Source: Bathynomus jamesi
Lineage: Eukaryota; Arthropoda; Malacostraca; Isopoda; Cirolanidae
Assembly: GCA_023014485.1 (NCBI GenBank)
Contig: JAJOZX010000090.1
Coordinates: forward strand, 882,001-946,000
DNA length: 64,000 nucleotides
Reading direction: 5' to 3'
Shown: piece after piece, positions 43,310-54,698 of the stretch
Layout of the letters: each line of letters starts with the position of its first letter
Numbering within the stretch: the first letter of the stretch is position 1
Position numbers and translations under genes: made by a program
Notes under the pieces: generated by a model
Databases searched by the model: none
The model's input: only the letters and a program-made list of their open reading frames with translations
What the model was told of the DNA's origin: nothing

Positions 43310-43383
43310 GGTAACCACCCGAGAATCGAACCCCGGGATCTTCCGATTGCCGGTCAGATATGATAACCATTACACATGGGCCT
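43310..43383 (-). other. tRNA-like domain, SINE subfamily 2, left copy
   Basis: B box partly damaged (GGTTCGATTC corresponds to GGGGTTCGATTCTCGG). Anticodon-like loop CCGGCAA as in the 38-39 kb copies. Confidence 0.7.
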
Positions 43384-43691
43384 CACTCCTTCAAATGCCG
43401 TAATTCTTCTACATACGCGCAGAAACCAATGCCCCAAGGGGGCACCTCCCGCATGCCGTAACATTATATACATTTAACTGCAAACACGCAGTATAATTAC
43501 GTAAAGAACGAGCTTGTATAGGAGATATTCCGTGCAAGATGAGAATAATCCTCCTATACAAGCGTCGTTCTTTACGTTAATTATACTGCGTGTTTGCAGT
43601 TAATGTATATATGTTTACGGCATGCGGGAGGTGCCCCCTTGGGGCATGGTTTCTGCGCGTATGTAGAAGAATTACGGCATTTGAAGGAGTG

Positions 43692-43762
43692 AGGCCCATG
43701 GTGTAATGGTTATCTATCTGACCGGCAATCGGAAGATCCCGGTTCGATTCCGGGTGGTTACC
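43692..43762 (+). other. tRNA-like domain, SINE subfamily 2, right copy
   Basis: A box TGGTGTAATGG, B box CGGTTCGATTCCG, anticodon-like arm TCTGA/TCGGA with loop CCGGCAA. Confidence 0.75.
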
Positions 43763-43864
43763 TCATTTTTTCATTTGTTTCGATCTCTCTCTCTCATCTT
43801 GCGCGGAATATCTCCTATACAAGCGTCGTTCTTTACGTTAATTGTACTGCGTGTTTGCAGTTAA

Positions 43865-43867
<3 letters not shown>

Positions 43868-43915
<48 letters not shown>
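43868..43915. repeat. (TA)n microsatellite
   Basis: TA tract between the SINE and the next LINE. Confidence 0.9.
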
Positions 43916-43918
<3 letters not shown>

Positions 43919-44510
43919 TATTTTGGAAATTTGTTAAGAACCAAACGGGTGTCAAAAATGTCCTCCCTCCGACAATCGATGGGGTGTCGGGGGAGGATGA
44001 AATTGCAAAGCTCTGGAAAAACCGCTATTCTAACATTCTTAACAGTGTGAGTAGGGATAATCTTAAGATAGATTGCAGCGAAACGATTGTGGGAGGGACA
44101 AGGGAAAATACTTTGATATCATTTTCTGAAGTAAAGAGGTTAATTAAAGAGTTAAAGACTGGTTCTGCGTCAGGGGTAGATGACTTATCGAATGAGCACT
44201 TAAAATATGCAAATGACGTAGTATGTCTGCATATATCATTGCTCCTATCAGCCATGCTTGCTCATAGCTATATCCCTGCAGAGTTCATGAGGGTATATAT
44301 CTTGCCCCTGGTCAAAAATAAGTACGGAGACATTCTGTCCAGCAATAATTACAGGCCTATTGCTGTCGCCTCCTGCTTCTCGAAACTACTAGAAAAACTC
44401 TTGTTACGCCGATTAAATGATTTACTATGGACATCTAATCAGTTTGGCTTTAAAAGGTCCCACTCAATGACCTGTGTATCTATGTACTTAAAGAAACAAT
44501 ATGTTATAAT
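43916..44510 (+). pseudogene. LINE RT, N-terminal part
   Basis: Blocks: RLIKELKTGSASGVDDLSNE, PLVKNKYGDILSSNNYRPIA and NQFGFKRSHSMTCVSMYLK. These are the fingers region of a non-LTR RT. The frame is open to about 44515, where it meets foreign DNA. Confidence 0.85.
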
Positions 44511-44514
44511 GTTA

Positions 44515-44885
44515 TAATGTTTCAGACCAACAAAGACCCTAGGATCCACTCATGGCTGGTCTACCTAACTGTGTTCGTAATTGTCTATTGTGTATGTCCT
44601 CCGTGGTGGCGGAGGGGACCTACAATTTTACGTGGGTTCCGAATCACAAGAACATAAGAAATTTATGTAAAAACTTCCTGTACATTGGCAACGACCAATT
44701 TTCACAGAACTAAATAATTATCAATTTAAAACTAATTAATTATCGATTTAAAACTAAAGATAGAATCTCTGGATCCAGAGGATCAAGTCATAATAGACTA
44801 CTATCCACAAATATGTTACACTCTATATTTATAACCGACATGCAAATATATCAGATCCAAAGAATCCAGTCAATTAATATCTAAA
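44515..44885. repeat. Foreign segment inside the LINE RT
   Basis: Starts near CAGACCAACAAAGACCCTAG, which resembles a block of repeat R2. It contains TCCTCCGTGGTGGCGGAGG and GTGGGTTCCGAATCAC, which is B-box-like. The RT frame is missing across this stretch. Confidence 0.5.
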
Positions 44886-45817
44886 TACATTGACAGTAAT
44901 TCAACTATTTATAGCTGTTTCCTACATATAAGTAAGGCATATGATAGGGTGAACCACAATATTTTATTTGCAAAACTAGAAGACAGGAAGGTTCCCATGT
45001 ACATATTAAATTTATTGAAATTTTGGTATTCCCACCAATCTTTCACTGTTAGGTGGGGCAATGTACTATCCGAGTGTTTTGGCTCCTCTTGCGGGATGAG
45101 ACAAGGCTCCTTGCTCTCCCCTATGCTGTTTAATGTGTATATCGACGGATTAATTGCTTCACTTAATGAAGCAACAGTGGGATGTTGTATAGATAACACA
45201 AGGATAAATAACTTAGTTTATGCCGATGATATGGTGTTAATAAGTCCCTTTGTTAAAGGTCTGGATCGGCTACTAAACGTCTGCGAAGTGTATTCGCAGA
45301 AACATGATATTCTTTTTAATGTTACAAAACTAAGGTTATGCAATTTCATCCTAAAAGCTGTAATCAGCCAGCTGATATAAGGTTTAAAATGAATGGTGAA
45401 GTAATTGAGGAAGTACAAGAGTTTACGTATTTGGGTCAAACTATTACCAGCTCCTTGAGTGATGACTCGGATATAAGAAAACAATCTCAAAGCCTGTGTG
45501 CTAAAGCGAATATGACCATGAGGAACTTTCGATTCTGTACAAGTGAAGCTAAAGACACTCTCTTTCGTACTTTCTGCAGTAATATATACGGACAGCAACT
45601 GTGGGTGAATTATAAAAAAGGTTCTGGAAGAACTCTAAATTTGCTCTACAACAGGCCTTTTAGACTCTTACATAAATTACCCCCGAGATGCTCAGCTTCG
45701 CAAATATTTGCTACCCGCAATGTCCCGAGCTTCCCGGAGGTAACAAGACGTGCTCAACACAGTCTAATGCAAAGAATTAAAAAAATCAACCAACCCGATC
45801 ATCCAAGCTATCCATGA
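44885..45817 (+). pseudogene. LINE RT, palm to C-terminus
   Basis: Blocks: KAYDRVNHNILFAKL, WYSHQSFTVRWGN, GMRQGSLLSPMLFNVYIDGL, then the catalytic YADDMVL, NGEVIEEVQEFTYLGQTITS, SQSLCAKANMTMRNF and TLFRTFCSNIYGQQLW. A frameshift near 45335 divides it. This RT is distinct from the three CR1-like families in the window. Confidence 0.85.
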
Positions 45818-45924
45818 GTCCTGCCATTTATCCTCTAAGCTATGGACTTCTTGGTACGAAAACGTCTGTCTGTAGCGCCACTTAACTTCGACATTACAGT
45901 ATTAGTTCTAATCAATTGTATATA

Positions 45925-47108
45925 CAGGGTGGGCCGTAAGTTTCCATACATAGGAAAAATTAAACGTTTGTTTTTATGTTTCAGATACCCTAAGAATATG
46001 CGTTTGACGAAAGAGCAACGAATTGAAATCATACTGATGGCTGGGTCGGGAAGCAGTCGCATGGTTGCAATGAACTTTAACAGACAACATGGAACGAACA
46101 TCACACACGACACTGTGGCAAAACTTATTAACAAGTTTTAGAAAACTGGAAATGTTGCAGATCAACCGCGAAGTGGTCCAAGACGTACAGCCACCGATGA
46201 AGACACAACAGCTACGATACTTACAGCGCTTACACGGAGTCCCAGAAAAAGTACACGACGGTTGTCTGCAGAAAGTGGTGTCAGCAGATCGAGTATCAGG
46301 CGCATTTTGAAAGCAAACAAATGGCATCCATACAAATTGCATATGGCACAGCATTTGAGTGAAGACGACCCGGATAGACGGATGGAATTCTGTGAATGGG
46401 CATTAACCAAAGTGAACGAGGATGCAAACTTTTCAACTAAGATCTTGTTTACTGATGAAGCAAATTTTTACGTCAATGGAGAGGTTAATCGGCAAAACAT
46501 ACGTTATTGAAGTAATGCTAACCCTAACTGGCTGAGTCCGACGAAGATGCAAGGTGCCGGTAAAGTGATGGTGTGGGCCGGGATATGGGGTGACAGAATT
46601 ATTGGACCAATTTTTGTCAGTGGAAATCTTAATGCCGAAAGGTATCTTAACATGTTGCAAGAAGAGATTTTCCCATCCCTGCTAAACGAGGAAGGTAACT
46701 TCCCAGTTTACTTCCAGCAAGATGGAGCTCCACCTCATTATGGTCTTCACGTGCGTCGGTATTTGGATCAGCAGTTTCCGGATGCTTGGATTGGTCGGCG
46801 TGGTCCTGTGGAGTGGCCTCCCAGATCCCCAGATCTCACCCCCTTGATTTCTATCTTTGGGGCACTTGAATGCCATGGTGTATCAGGAAAAGATACGAGA
46901 CATAAATCATCTAAAGGAACGTATCACCAACGCCATTACAAGCATAACGTCAACTGTGCTAATGCGTGTTCATCAACAGTGGGGAACACGTATTGAAATG
47001 TGTTTTCAAAACAATGGCAACCATGTAGAGCATATTATATAAATAAAAATGGTTGTCCATAAAAAAATGTTTATTTTTCCTATGTATGGAAACTTACGGC
47101 CCACCCTG
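45925..47108 (+). mobile_element. Young mariner-type element, DD41D spacing
   Basis: 1,184 bp with TIRs of about 38 bp that look identical (CAGGGTGGGCCGTAAGTTTC, then CATACATAGGAAAAAT). TA flanks both sides (45923-45924 and 47109-47110). The transposase is nearly full-length but has a few breaks. It sits in the 3' UTR of the LINE at 43916-47207. Confidence 0.92.
45994..47041 (+). pseudogene. Mariner transposase with few lesions
   Basis: Blocks: a helix-turn-helix region MRLTKEQRIEIILMAGSG, the linker SGPRRTATDEDTT, a second HTH RRLSAESGVSRSSIRRIL, the first D in ILFTDEANF, WAGIWGD, the second D in YFQQDGAPPH, then RSPDLTPLDF after one frameshift near 46850. From the second D to the D of PLDF there are 41 residues, which suggests the DD41D (rosa-like) group rather than DD34D. 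Lesions are a TAG at 46139-46141, a frameshift near 46185, a TGA near 46508 and the 46850 frameshift. The C-terminus continues to FQNNGNHVEHII. Confidence 0.85.
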
Positions 47109-47205
47109 TATTTATATCCTTAGTATATGAACTGTCATTGTATTAATAATATTTGTCATATGGACTATAGTCTGCCAATAAACCTTTTCATTTTCATTCA
47201 TTTTC

Positions 47206-47207
<2 letters not shown>

Positions 47208-47241
<34 letters not shown>

Positions 47242-48400
47242 ACATATTTTGGAAACATATTCGAAACAACGAAAAAAAAATGCATTTTTACCTGCGCGAG
47301 ACGGATAATTCGCTCCAAAAAATAAATCTTCAATTTCATTTCAAATTTATTGAGTCTAGTTCAGCTATAAAAATAATCAGCCAAATAATTGCAAAACGGA
47401 AACTCACTCTTTCACAAGAAATATTACTTACATCAGGAAGTCGTTAACAATAATTCAACGTATTTATTACAACACCTTTTTGCTGGCTTCAGCTGTGTTA
47501 TGTAATTTTGACAGTCGTTTAATGTATTTATTTTCCCAACACTTTCTTGCGAGTACCTCCGTCGTAAAATTGTTAATAATTGTTTAACTTATTTCACCGG
47601 CTTTACGCTTACGCAACGTTCATAATTAATTAATCGTTTAAACGTATTTCTTTTACCAATTTATCAACGTATCGAATAAAAGCATAGCTTTGAGCGAACA
47701 AAGTTTATGCAGTTATACAAACCGATTCGTTTCAGACTATAACAGTCTTACATTCGTTAATCGTAGGTCTAGCTGTTCAGTCTATTAATGTACGAACTTG
47801 GTTGTGGTGAACATCACCCAGCTGAACATGGATTGAAACATTGATAACCAGATTAACACGTTTAGTTAGATGTGTCGTTAGGATTCCTTACTATTTTAGT
47901 GTAGCCACACTTTGCACTGCCTGGCCTATCTATGATACATCGGGGAAAGAGATACATTGCGATGTACTAAGATGCTGTCGACTCGGAATTAGGTACTAAA
48001 CAGTAAACATCTTTTCATCCATTAGGTATATATGAGTAAGGTAAGTTAAATCTGAGTAAGGTAAGATGAGTAACGTCTCAGCCTAATCATACGGAAATCA
48101 ACCAACAAATCAATAAGAAAAAATTTGGTTAAATACTATGACTTTCACCATCATAATTATGAATGGCTATAACTTATTTTATTCCGGTCAAATCGGTGGG
48201 AACGAACTGGACACCCGAGATCTGAGATTAATTGATGTAAAGGGAAAGTTCCTTCGTTTACGTAAAAATCTTAAATAAATGGTCCTTCGAACTAGATATT
48301 GCTAAATCTATTCGAACTAAACGTAAAATTGAAAAACAACTTTAAACTCTATCTCGAATCTTGCCTTTAGACTTAAAACCGTATTCCATTCAAAATGGCC
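47208..48400. other. Microsatellite then no recognised feature
   Basis: (TA)n(TG)n at 47208-47241, then AT-rich DNA without coding motifs. Confidence 0.5.
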
Positions 48401-48404
48401 GATC

Positions 48405-48407
<3 letters not shown>

Positions 48408-48437
<30 letters not shown>
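48408..48437. repeat. Poly(A) run
   Basis: About 30 consecutive A bases. Confidence 0.9.
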
Positions 48438-48439
<2 letters not shown>

Positions 48440-48479
48440 GAAAACGAGGATGTATTAAGATAACAGCAACGAAGCTAAT

Positions 48480-49080
48480 CAGTGAGATGAGGTCAGTTTT
48501 TGAATGTCGAATTTATTGATATTCGCAAAGTGAAATCCGTGTTAAGTTTACTAATGGAACAGAAGAAAATTTACGTGCGATAGACGAAACTATTCAAGAT
48601 TAGTTGGAAGATTGTGATGCTGAAAATGACGTCACACATTCCACGGACTGGAGAGTGGAAATTCAAGATTTATTCAAGTTTATTACCATAATAAACACCA
48701 ACTACGAGTAAGACGTTAAGCTTCTTCTGGAAACTTAAGGAAAACTTAATAAAATCATCCAAACGCATCTTCATGCCTTGATTTGTCTTGAAAGCCCACA
48801 ACTAACCGCCGCCGCCTTAAACAAATTTCGAGCAAGTTACGAGTGCAATTTACAAGCACTTAAAAACCTGGAAACCAAAATCGAAGAAGCCAGATTCGTG
48901 ATAGCTGCTTTGTTAATACGAAAATTACCAGTTCATATTCGGGATAATATTAACAGATAAGCCCAGTCGAATTATTGGGAACTCAATACATTCAGAGAAG
49001 TCAACGAAATGGAAATCGAGTTACTAGCCGCAATCGCGCCGGAAAAGAAGAAAACTAGTTTTTTGAGTCACTTTCCTAGT
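48480..49080 (+). pseudogene. BEL/Pao-like gag remnant
   Basis: The clearest part (48778-48960) reads LESPQLTAAALNKFRASYEC, LQALKNLETKIEEARFVIAA and IRKLPVHIRDNINR. The pattern L..F......L..LK.L.......LI...I..KLP...R is seen in DUF1759-type gag proteins of BEL/Pao elements. The upstream part, with VKFTNGTEENLRAIDETIQD, may be the N-terminus. Many stops; no pol, no LTRs seen. Moderate confidence in family. Confidence 0.55.
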
Positions 49081-49089
49081 CTACTACTA

Positions 49090-49950
49090 TCTTCCTAGCC
49101 ATTTATTTCAAGTTTACAGAAAAATGCCAAAATCATTAGTCGATTGATAATTTTGCTGATACTAAAACTACGTTATTTTTTCGCATTGAATAGTAGATTT
49201 ATTAGTTAATCCTATATGGACAGATTTTTTCGTAGGGTAAAGTTATAAATGCGTGTATATGAAAGGTTAAAAGTTTGTAACAGTTGTCCATATAGGGTTA
49301 AATGGGATTACATACATTATAAAAAAATCTCGTTTCCCAAGGATCTGAGGTGAGAAGGCAGAATACTACCCGGCTGTAAAGTACAGAAGTTAGTGAAGAG
49401 GAGGAAGGGTAGAAAATAAAACGTATGCATCCAGTCACACTGGCATATAATTTTGCCAGCGATTTCTCGCTATGCGTGGTGGCTCCTCCAGGCTTTCTCA
49501 AAAATAGAGAGACAGAGTCTCGAAGTTACTTCTAACAAATTTCCTCCATTGCAACCGACTTGCAGCCCCTTCTCGTGCATCACTCAGATCAAGTACACGC
49601 TTATTCACACAATCAATTACCATGTCATCTATCTCCTCCTCCTCCTCCTCCTCCTACCTTCGCAAACACTCGTATACACGCGATTAGCCATATGATTTGT
49701 TTCACTTTTAAAAATTTAGTCTATCTACTAATTAACCACAACAGATAGTGAAGTTTCAAAAGTTCACAAAACATTATTTTCTGATATTTAGTTCACAAAA
49801 ATTTAATTTAAAATATATAAAAGAATAAAAGTTTATCAGTATTTAAGTTTGGTTTCTTTTTCTCTGTAATCAGTGATTCTACAATTAAAAAGTTTTATTT
49901 ATTATTTGCTGAAGAAAGCATTTGAAAATCTTTCTGCGCCATTACATGTC
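49090..49950. other. No recognised gene
   Basis: Contains a (CTC)n tract of about 24 bp near 49637. No TIR, LTR or coding motif identified. Confidence 0.45.
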
Positions 49951-50253
49951 TACATCTATTAGGGTGGTTACGTAGAGCTGATGACTCCGCGTTAGTAAGA
50001 AGTGTTCCTGTCCTACAGCTAACACTTGAGTCAATTCTTACTTTAACTCTAGATTACCCTTAGATTCGGTACGCTTGATCTTTGGGTAGTTCGTTATGAT
50101 TACGCAAGTTATTTATGATTATTATTATTAATGTTGAGTAAATTTTTAAGTAAAATGAAGATAGGTAATCTAGGGTTAAATAGTCTGGACGTACAACCTA
50201 TGTATATTCCACCTTTACAAGAGGAACAAGTATGTTTATTAGGCCGGATCGAA

Positions 50254-50700
50254 AATGGGAAATTTTTTTTATTTCTTAAAAAATACACTATGTGAGAAGT
50301 TTCATTTTATCATCTTAACAAAATATTAAAATATCAAGCATATGTTACCGCTAGCACATACCCTCCCATTTTTCACCCTCATATTTGCATATATTTAAAT
50401 GGGAAAAAATGTTATTTCTTAAAAAGTACACTATGCGAGGTTTTTTTTATCACTAACAAACTATTAAAAAAATCAAGCATGTGCTACCCTACTATCCCTA
50501 TCACATGCCCCTCCTCCTTTCTTACCCTCATATTTGCATATATTTAAATGGGAAAAAATGTTATTTCTTAAAAAGTACACTATTTGAGAAGGTTTTTTTA
50601 TCACTAACAAAATATTTAAAAAATCAAGCATGTGCTACCCTACTACCCCTATCACATGCCCCTCTTTCCTTTTTTACCTTCATATTTGCATATGTTTAAT
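50254..50700. repeat. Three tandem copies of a 150-bp unit
   Basis: Units start near 50254, 50398 and 50548. Each has AAATGGGAAA, TTATTTCTTAAAAA.TACACT, ATCAAGCAT.TG.TACC and CATATTTGCATAT. Located in the subterminal region of the 50240-52259 element. Confidence 0.88.
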
Positions 50701-50849
50701 GCTGTTACATGTTACATAAGTTGTTTATTTGATGCTTGATATTTTTATTTTTCAGATAAATAGAAATAATTTGCATTTTCTTTAATTATAATTTGAATTA
50801 TCATAAATTATAAATTACACATAATTTGATTTTACTTTTGAATATAAAC

Positions 50850-51940
50850 TATGACTGCTAGAAGCAAGTCCTCAAATGCAGCCTTTGGATATCCTACGGA
50901 ATTCCCAGCTGCCATGACTCCTTCAAAAGCAGATGTGAGACACTACCTACCTTTTTGTGCGCTGTCGTGAAGACGCTAAATCAAAAGGATCAGCAACTGC
51001 TAATGATTGTTACAGGGTTGTTGTGAAAGATATTGAAGACATTTGGATGAAATTTTCTATTTCTACGATTAACACCAAAGGTATCTATCTTAAAGTCAGT
51101 CGACTAATAGAAGAAGCCTCAAAATTGAACAAGGTGCCGTTACATCGAAGAAATGAAAGTTTTGCCTTAAAAGTAGCTCAGTATGATGAAATGTCTGCAT
51201 ATCTTCTTGTGAATGCTATGATAAGGGAATTGATAGAAAATCTTGCAGGTGTAAGGATAAAATACCAATGGCAGAATGGAAGTTTTTTGTGGGTCAAAAC
51301 CAAAGAAAAAATTAGTTAGGACCAATTGATCGCATAGCTAGTTCAACAAAGAGGAGATCTTTAGCAAGAACCCAAGAAGCACAAAACCGTCAACTAAAAG
51401 CACAAGAAAAAATGACTGAAGCCACCAATATTTTACCATCGGAATTTATAAAAAATACCGAAGAAAACATGGATGTAGATTCAGAGAGTCAGGATGTAGA
51501 ATATGAGGCCGATTTAGAATTGACTGAGAATATTCAGAACAGGCACTCCTATAAAAACCTAGCATTAACAGCAGATCGTTATCGTGTAAGTTGTAGAGCT
51601 GCAGCTTTAAAAGATATGGGGATCCTAAACCACACCAACATGCTTGACAGAAAGAAATTAGAAAGAGAAAGAAATCGCATGGGTGAAACAAACACTTTTT
51701 AGGTCTAAATCCGAAAATCTGAAGATGGAGTGCCTTGGATTTGATGGAAGGAAAGAGAAACACATTAACTAAAAGTGGAAAGATAAAGAAGAACACTATG
51801 TTATTGTGAAAGAACCTGGAAGCATCTATGTAGACCATGTCACACCAGATAATGGAACTGCTCGCTGCATAGCAGAAGAGTTGATAACTATTATTACAGA
51901 CTCAAACAGCACAGATACTATCAAAGCTATCAAGAAGTGA
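50850..51940 (+). pseudogene. N-terminal part of an unnamed transposon protein
   Basis: The ATG at 50850 opens with TARSKSSNAAFGYPTEFPAA. A frameshift near 50945 leads into a 120-residue frame with KDIEDIWMKFSISTI and LNKVPLHRRNESF. A later 96-residue frame has DRYRVSCRAAALKDMGILNH and MLDRKKLERERNRMGE. Near 51800 comes DHYVIVKEPGSIYVDHVTPD-like sequence, then NGTARCIAEELITII. I recall the LDR.K..RER.K and EEH..L.EPGS.Y.GHVTP blocks from an arthropod and cnidarian transposon protein whose C-terminus carries NDxAERG. No formal name offered. Confidence 0.5.
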
Positions 51941-52944
51941 ATTGAATTTTAGCACATTTATTATGCCTCTAATTTTTTCTTCTGAATATATTGTTGTGCT
52001 TAATTAATTTTCCTAATACTGTACATTATTAAATAAAATATTATACGCTAATAAAGATTTATGTCACCAAAAAACCTGAATGTAGAGTAAGTCTCGTATA
52101 AATGGAATACTGTATTCTTCAATATAGGTCAAAAAGTGAAAAATTGTGCCAGGGGTAGGATGCTTTAAACAGCGAAAATAATTTATGAGGGGGTTCCTGT
52201 GTTCCATTCAAACCTCTTACAATATGTACCTTTTCAATATAAAATTTCGACCCGGCCTAATGTTTATAAATTAATTCAGATTTCATCAAAAGTAGAATTG
52301 GGTCCTTGAATAAAATAATAGGAGTTTATGGACGATAATATGAATTAAGAATTTTAGAGAAAATTTAATCCAGTAAATCCGTTATTATTAAAATAAGATT
52401 TCAGAAAAAAATGTATTACAACTGTCCTTAAAGAAAAAACTTATTCATCGCTAACCCACTTTGAAACTTAAAGTACTCCACTACTCCACAAATAAAAGCC
52501 CTTTCAAAAACTTTAACCTAATTCTTTCCGTGGAAGAATTTTGTTTTTTGCTTCACGAATACTTTATTTGTAGGCTCTTTCTTTAAATTCAAGGACCCAA
52601 TTCCACTTTTGATGAAGTTTGGATTAATTTGTGAATTACTTGTATCTGTCGTAAAGCTGGAATATATACATCGGTTGTACGTCCAGACTTCTTAAAGTAA
52701 GAACTGACGCACACACTGTATGTAGAGATGTTAGCTATAGGACAGGAACACACCTTACCAACGCAGAATCATCATCAGCTCCACGTAACTACGCTAATAG
52801 ATGTATGATAGGGTATCCGGAAAAAAGCCCCCGGAGGAAAAAATCCCCCGGAAAAAATCCCCCGGCGGAAAAAAAAACCCGAGTAAAGCATCCCCCGAGG
52901 AAAAAAAAAACCGAGTAAAGCATCCCCCGAGGAAAAAATCCCCC

Positions 52945-53130
52945 ATCTAAATCCCCCATCCCCTATCTCAATTTTTATTTCAGTTAAAGTTTGCCCCCCC
53001 CCCCCATCTAAATCCCCCATCCCCTATCTCAATTTTTATTTCAGTTAAACTTTGCCCCCCCCCCCCCCAATCTAAATCCCCATCCCCTATCTCAATTTTT
53101 TATTTCAGTTAAACATTGCCCCTAAACGAC
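52945..53130. repeat. Three tandem copies of a 60-70-bp unit in the MULE 5' region
   Basis: The unit contains CATCCCCTATCTCAATTTTT, ATTTCAGTTAAA and a C homopolymer of 4 to 13. A fourth, shortened unit (53355-53388) ends 2 bp before the transposase ATG. TTTTTATTTCAG looks like a 3' splice site. Confidence 0.85.
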
Positions 53131-53390
53131 GCAGTCAGAATCTTCTAGAAATACGAAATTAATTATAAATTATATATTAAAATCAATATAAATTTGCTTA
53201 AAGTTGGTTAAGTTTTTATTATGAAATATTTAAATGGAATATAAAATATTTCGCTCACAGAAAATAGTTCATTAATAGTTTTAGTAATTAATAAGTAAGT
53301 TTGTTTGTTGGTTACAAGACAAGTAAATTCCTACGTAGGTTACATTTCTTCTACTATCTAAATTTTTATTTCAGTTAAACTTTGCCCATC

Positions 53391-54698
53391 ATGGAGTTTG
53401 TAAAGTCAAATAAAGGGGGATTTAAATTGTGTTTTGAAGGCTACGTCTATGTTAAACAAAAGGACTTAGCAAATCATGTTGTAGCTTATGAGTGTGTACA
53501 GCGTCGTGCCAATGCGCAATGCAAAGCTAGGCTTAAAGTGAAAGATAATGAAATTGTTGGAAGAGTGAATATTCATACGCATGCGCCTGATCCAAGTAAT
53601 GTGCAAACTCTCAGTGCTTTGCAAACCATGAAAGCGAAAGATACGCATGACACCCCTCAGCAGATAATTTCACAAGAAATTGAAGGGATTGATGAAGGGG
53701 CAGCAGCAAATCTGCCAACAATAAGGTATTTAAAAAGAAATCTGAGGCAGTGTAGGCAAAGGAGCCAAAATTCAATTCCACTACCGCTAAATACTAAGGA
53801 TCTCTCTATCCCAGATGAATTCAAGGTTACGAAAAGTAATGAAAACTTTCTCTTGTATGACTCTGGTACTGAAGGTCCCAGAATTTTATGTTTCGGCACT
53901 TGGAAGAATTTGTCCTATCTTGAGTCTCATAAGAATTGGTTTATGGATGGAACTTTCAGCGTAACACCCTCTTTGTTTGCGCAAGTATACACCATACATG
54001 CTTTAGTTAATGGAACTATGACGCCTTGTATATATTCTCTTTTACCTAACAAAACTGAAGCCACCTATACACTAATGCTTAATGAAATTAAAAGTTTGAA
54101 TGGAAATTTAAACTCAGATAGCATTATGGTCGATTTTGAGAAAGCTATGCACAAAAGTATAAAATCGGTCTTCTCAGAAACCGAAGTTAAAGGATGCTTT
54201 TTTCATCTAAGCCAAAACATCTACAAGAAAATTCAGGAGTCTGGCCTTTCACAATCATACGCAAACAATCCTGATTTTGCTCTAAGAATGCGTATGATCT
54301 CAGCCTTAGCTTTTTGCCCCTCAGACAAAGTAATTGACGCATTTAAAACACTAGCTGAGGATTTTCCCGAAGATGCAACATGTATCCTAAATTATTTCGA
54401 AGACACATACATTGGGAGACCAAATAGGAGGAACAGGAGACCTCCAATATTTGACATCCAAACATGGAACATGCATACGAGAGTTCAAAACGAGCTCCCC
54501 AAAACTAACAATGCTATCGAAGGTTGGCATAGAAGTTTTCGGTCAAATATTAGATGTGCCCATCCAAATATTTGGGTATTCCTAAGAAGCATACAAAAGG
54601 AGCAGGCACTACAAGAAGTTAGCATGCTACAGGCTTGCGCTGGTCATCCTCCAAAACCCCAGAAGAAGAAGTATAAAAGATGCAGCGTCTCGAATTAG
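53391..54698 (+). CDS. FLYWCH-MULE transposase
   Basis: 435 residues from the ATG at 53391; a TTG-initiated version 9 bp upstream is less likely. Residues about 8-64 form a FLYWCH-type zinc finger (C35, C44, H62, H64), used for DNA binding. The MULE catalytic domain follows: D186 in WFMDGTF, D248 in IMVDFEKA, C269 and H272 in GCFFHLSQ, and E377 in NNAIEGWHRSF. The DDE set and the CxxH motif are intact and no stop interrupts the frame. It ends in a lysine-rich tail. A poly(A) signal AATAAA lies at about 54838. The protein would cut the element out and insert it elsewhere. Domesticated FLYWCH-MULE genes exist, but the exact 9-bp duplication and TIRs say this is still a transposon. Confidence 0.93.
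   Translation: MEFVKSNKGGFKLCFEGYVYVKQKDLANHVVAYECVQRRANAQCKARLKVKDNEIVGRVNIHTHAPDPSNVQTLSALQTMKAKDTHDTPQQIISQEIEGIDEGAAANLPTIRYLKRNLRQCRQRSQNSIPLPLNTKDLSIPDEFKVTKSNENFLLYDSGTEGPRILCFGTWKNLSYLESHKNWFMDGTFSVTPSLFAQVYTIHALVNGTMTPCIYSLLPNKTEATYTLMLNEIKSLNGNLNSDSIMVDFEKAMHKSIKSVFSETEVKGCFFHLSQNIYKKIQESGLSQSYANNPDFALRMRMISALAFCPSDKVIDAFKTLAEDFPEDATCILNYFEDTYIGRPNRRNRRPPIFDIQTWNMHTRVQNELPKTNNAIEGWHRSFRSNIRCAHPNIWVFLRSIQKEQALQEVSMLQACAGHPPKPQKKKYKRCSVSN

Larger units (their letters stand above)
43229..43868. repeat. SINE palindrome, second subfamily
   Basis: Two SINE copies face each other over about 300 bp each (minus copy 43229-43540, plus copy about 43550-43868). Each has CGTAAAGAACGACGCTTGTA, a GTGCCCCCTTGGGGCA-type hairpin and a tRNA-like domain. 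The left copy has small deletions. A (TA)n tract follows at 43868. Confidence 0.85.
43916..47207 (+). mobile_element. Second jockey-superfamily LINE, split twice
   Basis: RT parts lie at 43916-44510 and 44885-45817. A foreign segment separates them and a mariner (45925-47108) sits in the 3' UTR. The LINE ends in GTCTGCCAATAAACCTTTTC then ATTTTCATTCATTTTCAT. A 3' fragment of the same family is at 58095-58145. Confidence 0.82.
50240..52259 (+). mobile_element. Transposon of the unnamed NDxAERG-type family, nested
   Basis: Ends TAGGCCGGATCGAAA and TTTCGACCCGGCCTA are 15-bp TIRs with one mismatch. ATGTTTAT is duplicated exactly (50232-50239 and 52260-52267). It holds a tandem array at the left and the protein remnant at 50850-51940. 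Confidence 0.85.
49951..52805. mobile_element. Outer TIR element hosting another transposon
   Basis: TACATCTATTAGGGTGGTTA at the left is mirrored by the right end (TACATCTATTAGCGTAGTTA read inward). Similarity continues over about 115 bp (GTGTTCCTGTCCTA.AGCTAAC), then again at GTCTGGACGTACAACC (50183 and 52685). The left arm contains a small nested hairpin at about 50055-50178 (CTCTAGATTACC / GGTAATCTAGGG). The right side holds another inverted pair at 52276-52312 and 52591-52628 (AGTAGAATTGGGTCCTTGAA). Non-coding apart from the nested element. Confidence 0.7.

Noticed and set aside
53382..53390. MULE transposase start at TTG 53382
   Set aside because: A standard ATG lies 9 bp downstream at 53391 and suits a eukaryotic gene better.
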